From: Streptomyces sp. NBC_01232
Lineage (GTDB): Bacteria > Actinomycetota > Actinomycetes > Streptomycetales > Streptomycetaceae
Direction of reading: 5' to 3'
Assembly (NCBI RefSeq): GCF_035989885.1
Contig: NZ_CP108518.1
Coordinates: 1,426,001 to 1,490,000 of the forward strand
Length of the DNA stretch: 64,000 nt
Part shown: positions 17,357 to 25,488 of the stretch, in pieces
How positions within the stretch are numbered: position 1 is the first letter of the stretch
How the letters are laid out: each line of letters opens with the position of its first letter
The notes under the pieces: generated by a model
Database searches by the model: none
Told to the model about the DNA's origin: nothing
Seen by the model: only the letters and a program-made list of their open reading frames with translations
Translations under genes and position numbers: made by a program

Positions 17357-18553
17357 TCAGGTGCGGGCGAAGTCGGCCGTACGGGCGAGCTCGACGCTGA
17401 GCTCGTCGACGGCGCTGTCGGGGACGAAGGGCTCGGGCGCGGGTCCCAGGCCGAAGAAGTGGGCGAGCGCGGCGACCGTGCGGGCGGTGGCCAGTCCGTC
17501 GCCGTACGGGTTGGCGGCGTTCGCCATCCGGTCGTACGCGGCCCGGTCGCGCAGCAGCTCCAGGGTGTGGGCGACGATGCCCTCGGTGGCCGTGCCGACG
17601 AGGCAGGCGGTGCCGGCGACGATGGCCTCGGACCGCTCGGTGACGTCGCCGAGGACCAGGGTGGGCTTGCCGAGCGCGGGCCCTTCCTCCTGGCTGCCGC
17701 TGCTGTCCGAGACGATGAGGTCGGCGCGGCCCATGAGCTTGCAGAAGCTGAGGTAGGGCAACGGGTCGACGACGGTGATGCCCGGGTGGCCGCCGATGTA
17801 AGGGAGCAGTGCCTCGCGGACGACCGGGTTGCGGTGCAGCGGGACGACGACGCGCACTCCGGGCTCGTCGGCGATGCGGGCCAGGGCCCGGCCGATCTGC
17901 GGCAGGTGCGGCCAGGCCTCGCGGCGGTGCGCGGAGGCCAGGACGACCCGGCGCGGATCGAGGTCGAGGTCGGCCAGGGCGGGGGCGCCGTAGCTCTCGG
18001 CGCGGCCGCTGGCCCAGCGCAGTGCGTCGATGACGGTGTTGCCGGTGACCGTGATCGTGTCGGCGGCGATGCCCTCGCGGAGCAGGTTCGCCAGGTTGCC
18101 GGGGGTGGGCGCCAGGTGGAGGGCGGCGACCTGGGCGACGAGCCGTCTGTTGCCCTCCTCGGGGAAGGGCGAGCCGAGCCGGCCGCTGCGCAGTCCGGCC
18201 TCGACGTGGACGACGGGGATCCGCTGGTGGAATCCGGCCAGGGCCCCGGTGAGGGTCGTGGCGGTGTCTCCGTGGACCAGGACCGCGTCGGCGGGCGCGG
18301 TGGCGAAGTAGTCCTCCAGGCCGCGCAGCGACCGGTAGGTGACCTGGGAGAGGGTCTGCTTGGGGGCCATCACCTTCAGGTCGACGTCGGCGGTGAGGCC
18401 GAAGGCGTCGAGGGTCTCGTCCAGCATCTGGCGGTGCTGCCCGGTGGAGATCACGACGGGCTCGAAGCGCGGGTCTTCCCGGAGGGCGCGGATGACCGGC
18501 GCGAACTTGATGGCTTCCGGGCGGGTGCCGAGGACTACGGCGACGGAACGCAT
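17357..18553 (-). CDS. wecB: UDP-N-acetylglucosamine 2-epimerase (non-hydrolysing)
   Basis: Cytoplasmic GT-B-fold enzyme that interconverts UDP-GlcNAc and UDP-ManNAc. 398 residues, normal length. LGTRPEAIKFAPVI (8-21), HGDTATTLTGALAG (~94-107), HVEAGLRSG (~114-122) and SDSSGSQEEGP (~292-302) are the family's substrate and catalytic motifs. It heads an operon with the cupin, propeller and acyltransferase, an unusual setting compared with its common role in cell-wall or capsule sugar synthesis, so it probably supplies a sugar for a specialised product. The last ~35 residues extend past the usual end. Confidence 0.95.
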   Translation of the reverse strand: MRSVAVVLGTRPEAIKFAPVIRALREDPRFEPVVISTGQHRQMLDETLDAFGLTADVDLKVMAPKQTLSQVTYRSLRGLEDYFATAPADAVLVHGDTATTLTGALAGFHQRIPVVHVEAGLRSGRLGSPFPEEGNRRLVAQVAALHLAPTPGNLANLLREGIAADTITVTGNTVIDALRWASGRAESYGAPALADLDLDPRRVVLASAHRREAWPHLPQIGRALARIADEPGVRVVVPLHRNPVVREALLPYIGGHPGITVVDPLPYLSFCKLMGRADLIVSDSSGSQEEGPALGKPTLVLGDVTERSEAIVAGTACLVGTATEGIVAHTLELLRDRAAYDRMANAANPYGDGLATARTVAALAHFFGLGPAPEPFVPDSAVDELSVELARTADFART

Positions 18554-18808
18554 GGCTTCCTCTGCTTTCTGACGTGTCGGGAATCGAGCCGTGACATGGA
18601 GTGCGAGGGCGTACTGGCGGGTGCAGGGGCGTGCGAGGGCGCGGTGCGGCGGTGCCGCGGGCCTTTTCGACGGGTGGTGGCCAGGGGATCGGATCTCACT
18701 GCGAGGGGCTTTTCGGCTGCCCTCTTCCGGCCAGGACCCAGCTTTCCCGGAGCGGGCCGGGGAGTCAACGAACGCCGGCGGACACTCGAACGGTCGTACG
18801 GGAACGAC
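18554..18808. other. upstream region of the epimerase operon
   Basis: This 255-base stretch holds no credible gene. It must contain the promoter of the 18553-13945 operon. No confident -35/-10 pair or operator was recognised. Confidence 0.5.
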
Positions 18809-18847
18809 AGAAGCCCCGCACTCCGGAGACCGGAGTGCGGGGCTTCT
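18809..18847. terminator. strong hairpin terminator of the SDR-exporter-oxidase operon
   Basis: Perfect 18-bp arms (18809-18826 and 18830-18847) with a three-base loop AGA, starting 46 bases after the oxidase stop. There is no U-run, as is usual in Streptomyces; the symmetric stem could act on both strands. Confidence 0.85.
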
Positions 18848-18892
18848 GAACAGGGACGACGGGTGAGGAAGGACGGCGGTCGGGGAAGGAGG

Positions 18893-20584
18893 TCAGCCCC
18901 GGGCGGGCTTGATCGACATGGAGTGGCGGAAGAAGTCGGACGGGTCGTACTTCCTCTTCACCTGCTGCAGGCGCGGGTAGTTGTCCTTGTAGTAGAGCGT
19001 CTGCCACGGCACGCCGGAGCGGTTGCGGCGCGGGTCGGTGATGTCACGGTCGGGGTAGTTGATGTAGCAGCCGTCGGTGCTGTCGTCGATCAGGGGTACG
19101 CCACCGGTCGCGGAGAAGAAGTCCTCGTACAAGTCGCGCAGCCAGCCCAGGTAGTACCCGTCCTCGCCCTCGTCCTGCCAGAAGGTCTGGAAGCACATCT
19201 TGAAGATGGACGAGCGCTGCGCGTTTGCCGTCGCGTCGGGCGCCGCGGCGTTGACCTGGCCACCGAAGGAGAACAGCACCAGCATGGTGTCCGGGTTCTT
19301 GAAGTCCGGCCGGCTCATGTACCGGTAGAGCGCCGAGATCTGATGGTCGGTGAAGTTCTTCCTCATGTACGCCGACTTGTGCGCGCCGCGTGAGGTGGGA
19401 TTGGTGATGACCGGGTTGTTGGTGCCGACCAGTCTGGTGGCCTGGAGCCAGGGCAGGGTCCTGGGCTCCGCGAACTGCGGCATGGCGGGCAGCTCGCCGG
19501 TGGGGCGGGTGAGCGCCTTCGGGACGACGCCCGTACCGGCCGTAATGGCGGCCAGATAGTCGTCCAGCAGCTTTCTCGCGTTCGGCACCGTCGCGTCGAC
19601 CTGGGTGAACATGCCCAGGCTGCCGTGTGCCTTGGAACTGACGTTGAACAGGCTGGAGAGGTTGCGGTACGGGGAGTCGGGCGCGCTGTTGGCCGCGTGC
19701 CAGGCACCGAAGTTCTTCAGCAGCCGGGTGAACTTCGCCTCCGTCAACTGCTCCCAGGGGAAGTCGACCGCGCTCACCAGGACCTTCGAGGGCGGGGAGA
19801 TCAGCTGCTGGGAGGGCTCGGAGCCCTTCGCCCCCGGGGAACGGAACCAATAGCGGGTCACCAGGCCGAAGTTGCCTCCGCCCCCGCCGGTGTGGGCCCA
19901 CCACAGCTCCCGGTTCGGGTCGTTCTGCTCCCGGGTGGCCACGACCGTGCGTACGCCGCCCCGGCCGTCCGTCACCACCACCTCCACGGCGTAGAGGTGG
20001 TCGACGACGAGGCCGTGGGCCCGGGAGAGGAGGCCGTAGCCGCCGCCGGCTATGTGCCCGCCGGCTCCGACGCTGTAGCAGATGCCGCCGGGGATCGTGA
20101 CGCCCCAGCCCTTGTACAGGGCCTCGTACACGTTGATCAGGCGGGCGCCGGCCTCCACGACGAACGCCCGGAACTTCGGGTCGTAGCCGACGTGCGTCAT
20201 CTCCGAGAAGTCGATGATGACCTGGGTGCCGGAGTGCGCGGCGAAGTCGGCGAAGCAGTGGCCGCCGCTGCGCACCGAGACCCGCTTGCCCGCACGGACC
20301 GCGTCTCTCAGCGCGCGTTCGGCGTCCGCGGTCGAGCGGACCATCTTGATGTAGTCGGGGCGGGCCACGAAGCGCTGGTTGTTCCCGGTGGTCAGCATTT
20401 CGTAGCGCGGATCCCCCGGCCTGACGACGGATCCGGTCCCGGCGGCCGCGGGCGCCGCTCCGGAGGCACCGGGAGCGTGGTCGGCGGCGGCCGCGGCGGG
20501 CCCGGACAGTGCGCCGGCCACCGCCGCGCCTCCGACGACGGCCGCGCTGCGGGTGAGCATGGTCCGGCGATCGACACCGTTCAT
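18893..20584 (-). CDS. Tat-exported berberine-bridge-type FAD oxidase
   Basis: Secreted flavoprotein oxidase of the BBE-like branch of the VAO family, 563 residues. A twin-arginine signal (DRRTMLTR at 5-12, then a hydrophobic Ala-rich stretch) precedes the FAD domain. His109 in SGGHC and Cys169 in GGICYSVGAGGHIAGGGYG are the two residues that bind FAD bicovalently in this family, which includes carbohydrate oxidases and alkaloid or antibiotic tailoring oxidases. The C-terminal SDFFRHSMSI segment matches the usual BBE end (normally P-x-x-F-x-x-x-Q-S-I). It is last in the operon, six bases after the exporter. A sugar-oxidising role would suit the neighbourhood but is unproven. Confidence 0.92.
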   Translation of the reverse strand: MNGVDRRTMLTRSAAVVGGAAVAGALSGPAAAAADHAPGASGAAPAAAGTGSVVRPGDPRYEMLTTGNNQRFVARPDYIKMVRSTADAERALRDAVRAGKRVSVRSGGHCFADFAAHSGTQVIIDFSEMTHVGYDPKFRAFVVEAGARLINVYEALYKGWGVTIPGGICYSVGAGGHIAGGGYGLLSRAHGLVVDHLYAVEVVVTDGRGGVRTVVATREQNDPNRELWWAHTGGGGGNFGLVTRYWFRSPGAKGSEPSQQLISPPSKVLVSAVDFPWEQLTEAKFTRLLKNFGAWHAANSAPDSPYRNLSSLFNVSSKAHGSLGMFTQVDATVPNARKLLDDYLAAITAGTGVVPKALTRPTGELPAMPQFAEPRTLPWLQATRLVGTNNPVITNPTSRGAHKSAYMRKNFTDHQISALYRYMSRPDFKNPDTMLVLFSFGGQVNAAAPDATANAQRSSIFKMCFQTFWQDEGEDGYYLGWLRDLYEDFFSATGGVPLIDDSTDGCYINYPDRDITDPRRNRSGVPWQTLYYKDNYPRLQQVKRKYDPSDFFRHSMSIKPARG

Positions 20585-20590
20585 GTGCGT

Positions 20591-21895
20591 CTACCTCGAC
20601 TTCTGTTCGACGATGGGATGGGTGCCGTACCCGGCACCGGCGGAAGGGTGCTGTGCGCAAAGCGGTCCGGTGGGAGCGGATGCGTTGGGGAGGGGTGCGG
20701 TGGGGAGGGGTGCGGTGGGACGCGATGCGCCCGGTTGCGCATGACGCCCGCGGCTCCTGCGGTCGAGCCGGCCGGAGAGCGCCGCGGTGCCCAGTCCCGC
20801 CGCGGCCAGTCCGGCACCGATCCAGGTCGGCGAGGTCCACCCCAGGCCATGGGCGACGGCGAGACCGCCGAGCCAGGCCCCGAGGGCATTGCCGAGGTTG
20901 AAGGCCGCGATGTTCGCCGCGGAGGCGAGGGCCGGGGCCCCGGCGGCCTGCTGCATCACGCGTGCCTGCAGCGGTGGCACCGTCGCGAAACCGATCGCCC
21001 CGAAGGCGGCCAGGGTGATCGCGGCGGGCACGGTGGCCCGCGAGGTGAAGGTGAAGATCACCAGCACCAGGCAGAGGCCACCCAGGATGAGGTACAGGCT
21101 GGGCATCAGGGAGCGGTCGGCGGCCCGGCCGCCGAGTACGTTGCCCACGCACAGCCCGACGCCGAAGAGTACGAGGAGCCAGGCGACCGCGCCGTCGGAG
21201 AAGCCGGCCAGTTCCGTCATCATGGGCGCGAGGTAGGTGAAGGAGGCGAAGACGCCCCCGAAACCGAGGACGGTCGTGGTCAGCGCCAGCCACACCTGCG
21301 GCTTGCGGAAGACGGCGAGTTCGCCGCGCAGGGCTCCGCGTTCCGGCGCCGGCTGTGCCGGGACCAGGGCGATGAGGCCGAGCAGCCCGACGACCCCGAT
21401 GCCGGTGACCGCCCAGAAGGTCGATCGCCAGCCGAACTCCTGGCCGAGGAAGGTGCCCAGGGGTACGCCGAGCACATTGGCCAGGGTGAGGCCGGTGAAC
21501 ATCAGGGCGATGGCGCTGGCCCGCCGGTCGGGGGCCACCAGGTCGGCGGCCACGACGGACCCGATCCCGAAGAACGCGCCGTGTGTGAGGGCGGCGATCA
21601 GCCGCCCGCCCATGAGGGCGGTGTAGTCGCCGGCCAGGGCGCAGAGCAGGTTGCCCGCGATGAAGACGGCCATGAGGACGACGAGCATGGTCTTGCGCGG
21701 CAGCCGGGCACCGGCTGCGGTCATCAGCGGTGCGCCGACGACCACACCGAGGGCGTAGCCGGTGACCAGCATGCCGGCGGAGGGGATGGAGACGGACAGG
21801 TCGTCGGCCACTTCCGGGAGCAGACCGACGATGACGAACTCGGTCGTCCCGATGCCGAAGGCCCCTATGGCGAGGGCGAGCAGGGAAGCACGCAT
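20591..21895 (-). CDS. DHA1-family 12-TM exporter
   Basis: Major-facilitator exporter of the AraJ/YdhP (arabinose-efflux-permease-like) subgroup, 434 residues, 12 helices. IGAFGIGTTEFVIVGLLPE (10-28) is its typical first helix, and the motif A region reads GARLPRKTMLV. The C-terminal ~50 residues are a hydrophilic tail with PTAPL repeats, encoded by a 15-bp tandem DNA repeat. ATG 21895 lies eight bases after the SDR stop; a much longer open frame upstream reads through the SDR gene and is not real. Probably exports the product of the SDR and flavin oxidase next to it. Confidence 0.9.
   Translation of the reverse strand: MRASLLALAIGAFGIGTTEFVIVGLLPEVADDLSVSIPSAGMLVTGYALGVVVGAPLMTAAGARLPRKTMLVVLMAVFIAGNLLCALAGDYTALMGGRLIAALTHGAFFGIGSVVAADLVAPDRRASAIALMFTGLTLANVLGVPLGTFLGQEFGWRSTFWAVTGIGVVGLLGLIALVPAQPAPERGALRGELAVFRKPQVWLALTTTVLGFGGVFASFTYLAPMMTELAGFSDGAVAWLLVLFGVGLCVGNVLGGRAADRSLMPSLYLILGGLCLVLVIFTFTSRATVPAAITLAAFGAIGFATVPPLQARVMQQAAGAPALASAANIAAFNLGNALGAWLGGLAVAHGLGWTSPTWIGAGLAAAGLGTAALSGRLDRRSRGRHAQPGASRPTAPLPTAPLPNASAPTGPLCAQHPSAGAGYGTHPIVEQKSR
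20687..20716. repeat. 15-bp tandem repeat in exporter C-terminal tail
   Basis: GGGGAGGGGTGCGGT occurs twice in direct succession (20687-20701, 20702-20716), with degenerate copies on both sides. It encodes the PTAPL repeats of the exporter tail, and unit number could vary without breaking the frame. Confidence 0.8.
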
Positions 21896-21903
21896 CGGCC
21901 CGG

Positions 21904-22689
21904 TCAGACCTGTCGCAGGGCGCCGCCGTCGACGCTCCACTCGGCGCCGGTGACCTGCCCCGCGAGCGGGGAGAGCAGGTACGCGATCACACCGGCGACG
22001 TCGTCGGCCGTACCGATGCGACCGCTGGGCAGTCGGCGCACCTCGCGGATGAAGTGGTCGACGGCCTCGTCGGCCGGGAGGCCGAACCGCTCGCCGAGCT
22101 GCTCGGCGAAACCGCCGGGCGCGTCGAAGAGCGCGGTACGGGTGGGCCCGGGCGAGACCACGTTGGAACGTACGCCCCGCGGGCCGAACTCCGCGGCGAG
22201 GGACTTGGACAGGGACAGCAGCGCCGTCTTGGTGGCGGCGTAGTCGACGATGCCCGGGTCGGGGAACCGGGCGGCTTCGCTCGCGATGTGCACGAGGGCG
22301 CCCGCTCCGGTCTCCAGGAGCGCGGGCAGAGCGGCGCGGGTCATGCGGACCGCGGAGTGGAAGTTGATCTCGAAGGTGCTCTTCCACTGCTCGTCGGTCA
22401 CGTCGAGGAAGCCGGTACGGGACTGCAGCGCGCCGACGTTGTTGACGAGGCCGTCGAGCCGGCCGTGGCGTTCGATGACCGCGTCGGCCACCTGGCGGGC
22501 GGCGGTGGGATCGGTGAGGTCGGCGGCGACGGTGCTGACCCGGTCGCCGAGGGCTTCGGTGTTCCAGGGCTTGCGGGCGACGCCGACGACGGTGGCGCCT
22601 TCCGCCGCCAGGAGGCGGACGGTTGCCTCGCCGATTCCGGACGACGCGCCGGTGACGAGGTACACGCGGTCTTCGATACGGAGGTCCAT
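21904..22689 (-). CDS. short-chain dehydrogenase/reductase
   Basis: NAD(P)-dependent oxidoreductase of 261 residues. The classical Rossmann motif TGASSGIG is at 13-20, NNVG near 89-92, catalytic Ser in HIASEAAR and the YAATK Tyr/Lys pair near 153-157; SPGPTRTALF follows as usual. ATG 22689 is preceded by AAGGAAC, and the longer frame to 22725 adds only a proline-rich stub. It leads the operon with the DHA1 exporter and the BBE-type oxidase and sits behind a hairpin that separates it from exporter copy 2. Substrate unknown. Confidence 0.92.
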   Translation of the reverse strand: MDLRIEDRVYLVTGASSGIGEATVRLLAAEGATVVGVARKPWNTEALGDRVSTVAADLTDPTAARQVADAVIERHGRLDGLVNNVGALQSRTGFLDVTDEQWKSTFEINFHSAVRMTRAALPALLETGAGALVHIASEAARFPDPGIVDYAATKTALLSLSKSLAAEFGPRGVRSNVVSPGPTRTALFDAPGGFAEQLGERFGLPADEAVDHFIREVRRLPSGRIGTADDVAGVIAYLLSPLAGQVTGAEWSVDGGALRQV

Positions 22690-22716
22690 CACGTTCCTTG
22701 AGAAGGAGGGAGGCGG

Positions 22717-22759
22717 CCCCGGCACGGTCGACGGGAGCGGTCTGACGACCGTGCCGGGG
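22717..22759. terminator. hairpin terminator of exporter copy 2
   Basis: 14-bp perfect arms (22717-22730, 22746-22759) around a 15-base loop, 40 bases past the stop of the exporter at 22799 and just before the SDR start. It probably separates the two transcription units. Confidence 0.75.
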
Positions 22760-22798
22760 GCACTTCCCGGAGGGAGGGGAATCTCTGCGGCCGGGAAA

Positions 22799-24250
22799 TC
22801 AGCCGGCGGCTGCGACGTCCTTCGCGGCCTTGGCGCGGAGGAAGAGGACGGTGGTCAGGATGCCGACGACCACGATGGCGGTGTTGACGATGACCGCGGT
22901 GGTGATGCCCGCGTGGATGTCGGTGTTGGCGGCGGCGACCGCCGACATGATGGGCGTGCCCATCGTGATGCCGATCTGCTGCGTCATCGTCGCCAGACCG
23001 GTCGCCATGCCCTGCTCGTGATCCGGCAGACCGGTCGTCGCGGTCACCATGAACCCGACGATCACCAGCATGTTCCCCACACCACCCGCGAACGTGGCAA
23101 TCAGCAGCAGCCACATCGACGCCGAGGTCTCACCCAGAGCCACCAGGCTCAGCGTCGCCACCGCCTGCAGCACACCACCGATGATCAGCGTCGACCGCGT
23201 ACCCACCGCACCGATCACCCGCGGAGCGATCGAACCACCGATCACCGTGCCCACGCCCAGCACACCGAACGACAGACCAGCCGTCAGCGGCGAGAAGTCC
23301 AGCACCTCCTGCAGATACAGCGTCATCAGGAACACCAGACTGGTCTCCGTCAGAAACGCGATCAGACCCGCGATGTTCCCCCACGCGACCGTCTTCTTCT
23401 TCAGCACCGAAACCGGAACCAGCGGATCCGAACTCTTCGCCTCGATCGCATAGAAGACGACCAGCAGCACCACACCCGCCGCCAGCCAACCCAGCGCCGA
23501 CGGAGCACCCCAACCGTGCTCACCCGCCTGCGTCAACCCATAGATCAGAGCCAGCAGACCCAGCGTCACAGCCGTCGCACCCGGCACATCCAGCTTCGGA
23601 CGCACCGCCGGACGAGACTCCTTGATCACCGTCGGAGCGATGAACAACACCGCCAGCGCCACCGGCACGTTGATGAAGAACGCCCACCGCCACGAGAGCA
23701 GATCCGTCAGCACTCCACCCAGGATCGCGCCCGTCGTGAACCCCGCCGACATCAACGCACCGTTCAGGCCGAGGGCCTTCTCACGGAGCGGACCCTCGGG
23801 GAACGAGGTGGTGAGCAGGGACAGACCGGCCGGCGTCACCGCGGCGGTCGCAAGACCCTGGAACACTCGCGCCGCGATCAGCATCTCCGGCGACGTCGCC
23901 AGACCGCCCACGAGCGAGGACAGACCCAGTACCGCAAGGCCCACCAGGAACAGCCGTCGACGACCGAACAGGTCCGCAACCCGCCCGAACAACAGCGTGA
24001 AACCAGCAGCACACAGCGCGAACGACGTCGCGATCCACTGCAGATTCGACAACGAGAAACCAAGCCCGTCACCGATCACCGGCAACGCCACATTCAGAAT
24101 CGAGAAATCAACCGCCAGCATGAACTGCGCCACCAGCAGCACCACAAGAACCAACTTCAGACGCCCGTCCAGACGAACGGGCCCCTCGGCTCCTCCCCCC
24201 TCCCCTGAACCCGCGTCAACACGCGCTCCCTCGACAACCGACATCGCCAT
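22799..24250 (-). CDS. DHA2-family 14-TM exporter (copy 2)
   Basis: Near-identical paralogue of the exporter at 11417-12826: 483 residues, same motifs (FSILNVALPVIG; LFGRVADLFGRRRLFL), extra Gly/Glu residues at the N-terminus and a longer C-terminal tail (KAAKDVAAAG). The two genes align without gaps over ~1370 bases, with complete identity over 24018-24187. Start ATG 24250 has GAAAGGACG upstream, a better site than copy 1 has. It lies 65 bases after the StrR/ParB-like regulator in the same direction and could be cotranscribed with it. Presumably exports a related compound. Confidence 0.92.
   Translation of the reverse strand: MAMSVVEGARVDAGSGEGGGAEGPVRLDGRLKLVLVVLLVAQFMLAVDFSILNVALPVIGDGLGFSLSNLQWIATSFALCAAGFTLLFGRVADLFGRRRLFLVGLAVLGLSSLVGGLATSPEMLIAARVFQGLATAAVTPAGLSLLTTSFPEGPLREKALGLNGALMSAGFTTGAILGGVLTDLLSWRWAFFINVPVALAVLFIAPTVIKESRPAVRPKLDVPGATAVTLGLLALIYGLTQAGEHGWGAPSALGWLAAGVVLLVVFYAIEAKSSDPLVPVSVLKKKTVAWGNIAGLIAFLTETSLVFLMTLYLQEVLDFSPLTAGLSFGVLGVGTVIGGSIAPRVIGAVGTRSTLIIGGVLQAVATLSLVALGETSASMWLLLIATFAGGVGNMLVIVGFMVTATTGLPDHEQGMATGLATMTQQIGITMGTPIMSAVAAANTDIHAGITTAVIVNTAIVVVGILTTVLFLRAKAAKDVAAAG
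24018..24187. repeat. 170-bp segment identical to 12618-12787
   Basis: Partner of the repeat in exporter copy 1; same reading frame and position in the gene. Confidence 0.9.
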
Positions 24251-24273
24251 ACGTCCTTTCGATCACAACTGGG

Positions 24274-24293
24274 GGCCTTCCACGTCGAAGGCC
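24274..24293. terminator. short hairpin between regulator and exporter copy 2
   Basis: GGCCTTC / GAAGGCC arms (24274-24280, 24287-24293) with a six-base loop, in the 65-base gap. The short stem would give at most partial termination. Confidence 0.4.
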
Positions 24294-24315
24294 GGTACTC
24301 GCCGGGGAAACCGGC

Positions 24316-25293
24316 TCAGGCAGGGGTGTGCGCCGAGGCGCGGCGCCGTAGTTCGTCGGACAGCTCCTGCCAGTCCCGCGCGCACTGGGCGGCCGCGGCG
24401 GCGGCCGTCTCCACGCGGTACGGGGGTATTGCGGCGACGATCCGCTCCCACTGGCGCAGCCCGCTCACCTGGAGGTCGAGCATGCGCAGGAGGAGCCTGC
24501 CCGCCTCGCTCAGCCTGAGCAGGGGGTCCTTGCACAGGCCGGTGACCAGTTCGGGCAGCGGCTGCCCCCGGCCCCGCGGGGGTACCGGGGGCGGGGCGGG
24601 GGCCGGGGTCCCGGCGGAACGCCGCTGGGCGGCCGGTACGGGATCGGCGCCCTCTCCGATCCGGCGCCGCACGTCCCTTACGGTGGAGGGCGCGATGCCC
24701 GCCTCCCGTGCGATCTGCCGCAGGGACGCGGTGGGCCGGCCGGCCAGCAGCCTGGCGGCGGCCTCCCGGCCCCGGATCGGATCGGCCGGCCGGAGACGGC
24801 CGTCCTGGCCGACGCGGCCCGGCGGTGCGGGCCCCGGCGGCTCGCGGCGCCGTAGCGTCGCGACGGTCCGGGCCGCCAGTCCGGTCCGCCGCGCGATTCC
24901 GCGGTCGGACCAGTCGGGGTGGGACCGCAGGATCCGTAGCGCCGCCGAGGTCCGCTCCGCCTGGGTCAGCGGGAGTCCGTGACTGATGTTGGCCTCGACC
25001 GAGAGCACGAACGCGTCCTCGGCACTGCCGTCGAAGAACGTCACTCCCACGGTGTCCTGCCCGCGCAGTACGGCGGCCCGCAACCGGTGCGTTCCGTCGA
25101 TGACCCGCATGGTGGGGCGGTGCACGAGCAGCGGCGGTAGCGTCCGGCCCGAGCGGGCGAGGGCCTGTGCGTGGCTCTCGTCCACGTGCACGGTGCGGGG
25201 GGAGTCGCCGGCGAGCAGGGTGCCGACCGGCACGTCGACTGCGACAGCGACGCCGGGGGTCTGCGGCTCACGTCGCGGGTTCGTCCTGTCCAT
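24316..25293 (-). CDS. ParB/StrR-like pathway-specific transcription regulator
   Basis: DNA-binding regulator of 325 residues. The N-terminal ParB-like domain (TLPPLLVHRPTMRVIDGTHR, ~50-70; then GHR-like turn and SVEANISHGLPLT) is followed by two helix-turn-helix segments (~GIARRTGLAARTVATLRR and SLRQIAREAGIAPSTVRDVRR). This is the layout of StrR and NovG, activators of aminoglycoside and glycosylated-antibiotic clusters. ATG 25293 is chosen because GGAAGGAGG lies eight bases upstream; the GTG at 25302 overlaps that site. Its promoter region is unusually A/T-rich with inverted repeats. Likely activates nearby sugar-related genes; targets are unknown. Confidence 0.82.
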   Translation of the reverse strand: MDRTNPRREPQTPGVAVAVDVPVGTLLAGDSPRTVHVDESHAQALARSGRTLPPLLVHRPTMRVIDGTHRLRAAVLRGQDTVGVTFFDGSAEDAFVLSVEANISHGLPLTQAERTSAALRILRSHPDWSDRGIARRTGLAARTVATLRRREPPGPAPPGRVGQDGRLRPADPIRGREAAARLLAGRPTASLRQIAREAGIAPSTVRDVRRRIGEGADPVPAAQRRSAGTPAPAPPPVPPRGRGQPLPELVTGLCKDPLLRLSEAGRLLLRMLDLQVSGLRQWERIVAAIPPYRVETAAAAAAQCARDWQELSDELRRRASAHTPA

Positions 25294-25360
25294 GTGGTTC
25301 ACCTCCTTCCCGGCAGTCGGTGGTTCGGATGCCGCTCCGTTCGGCGGCCACGGGGAAGAA

Positions 25361-25382
25361 ATTACGTAATTACCGTTCGGTA
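25361..25382. promoter_or_regulatory. A/T-rich inverted repeats upstream of the StrR-like gene
   Basis: ATTACGTAAT (25361-25370) is a perfect palindrome and abuts TACCG-TT-CGGTA (25371-25382), 68-89 bases upstream of the regulator start. The A/T content stands out in this GC-rich DNA, so it probably marks the regulator's promoter or an operator. Confidence 0.5.
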
Positions 25383-25488
25383 ACCCAGCTGGAGCCCGAA
25401 CCCCGCTGAGATTTGGGCAAGTTGGCGAGGCAGGTGCTGGTGGGGCGGGCGACCGCGGAAGTTCACCGGTCGCCCACCGAGCTGCGAC

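Noticed and set aside
20591..22387. 598-residue reading of the DHA1 exporter
   Set aside because: The N-terminal extension reads through the SDR gene in the wrong frame; the first helix starts at 21895.
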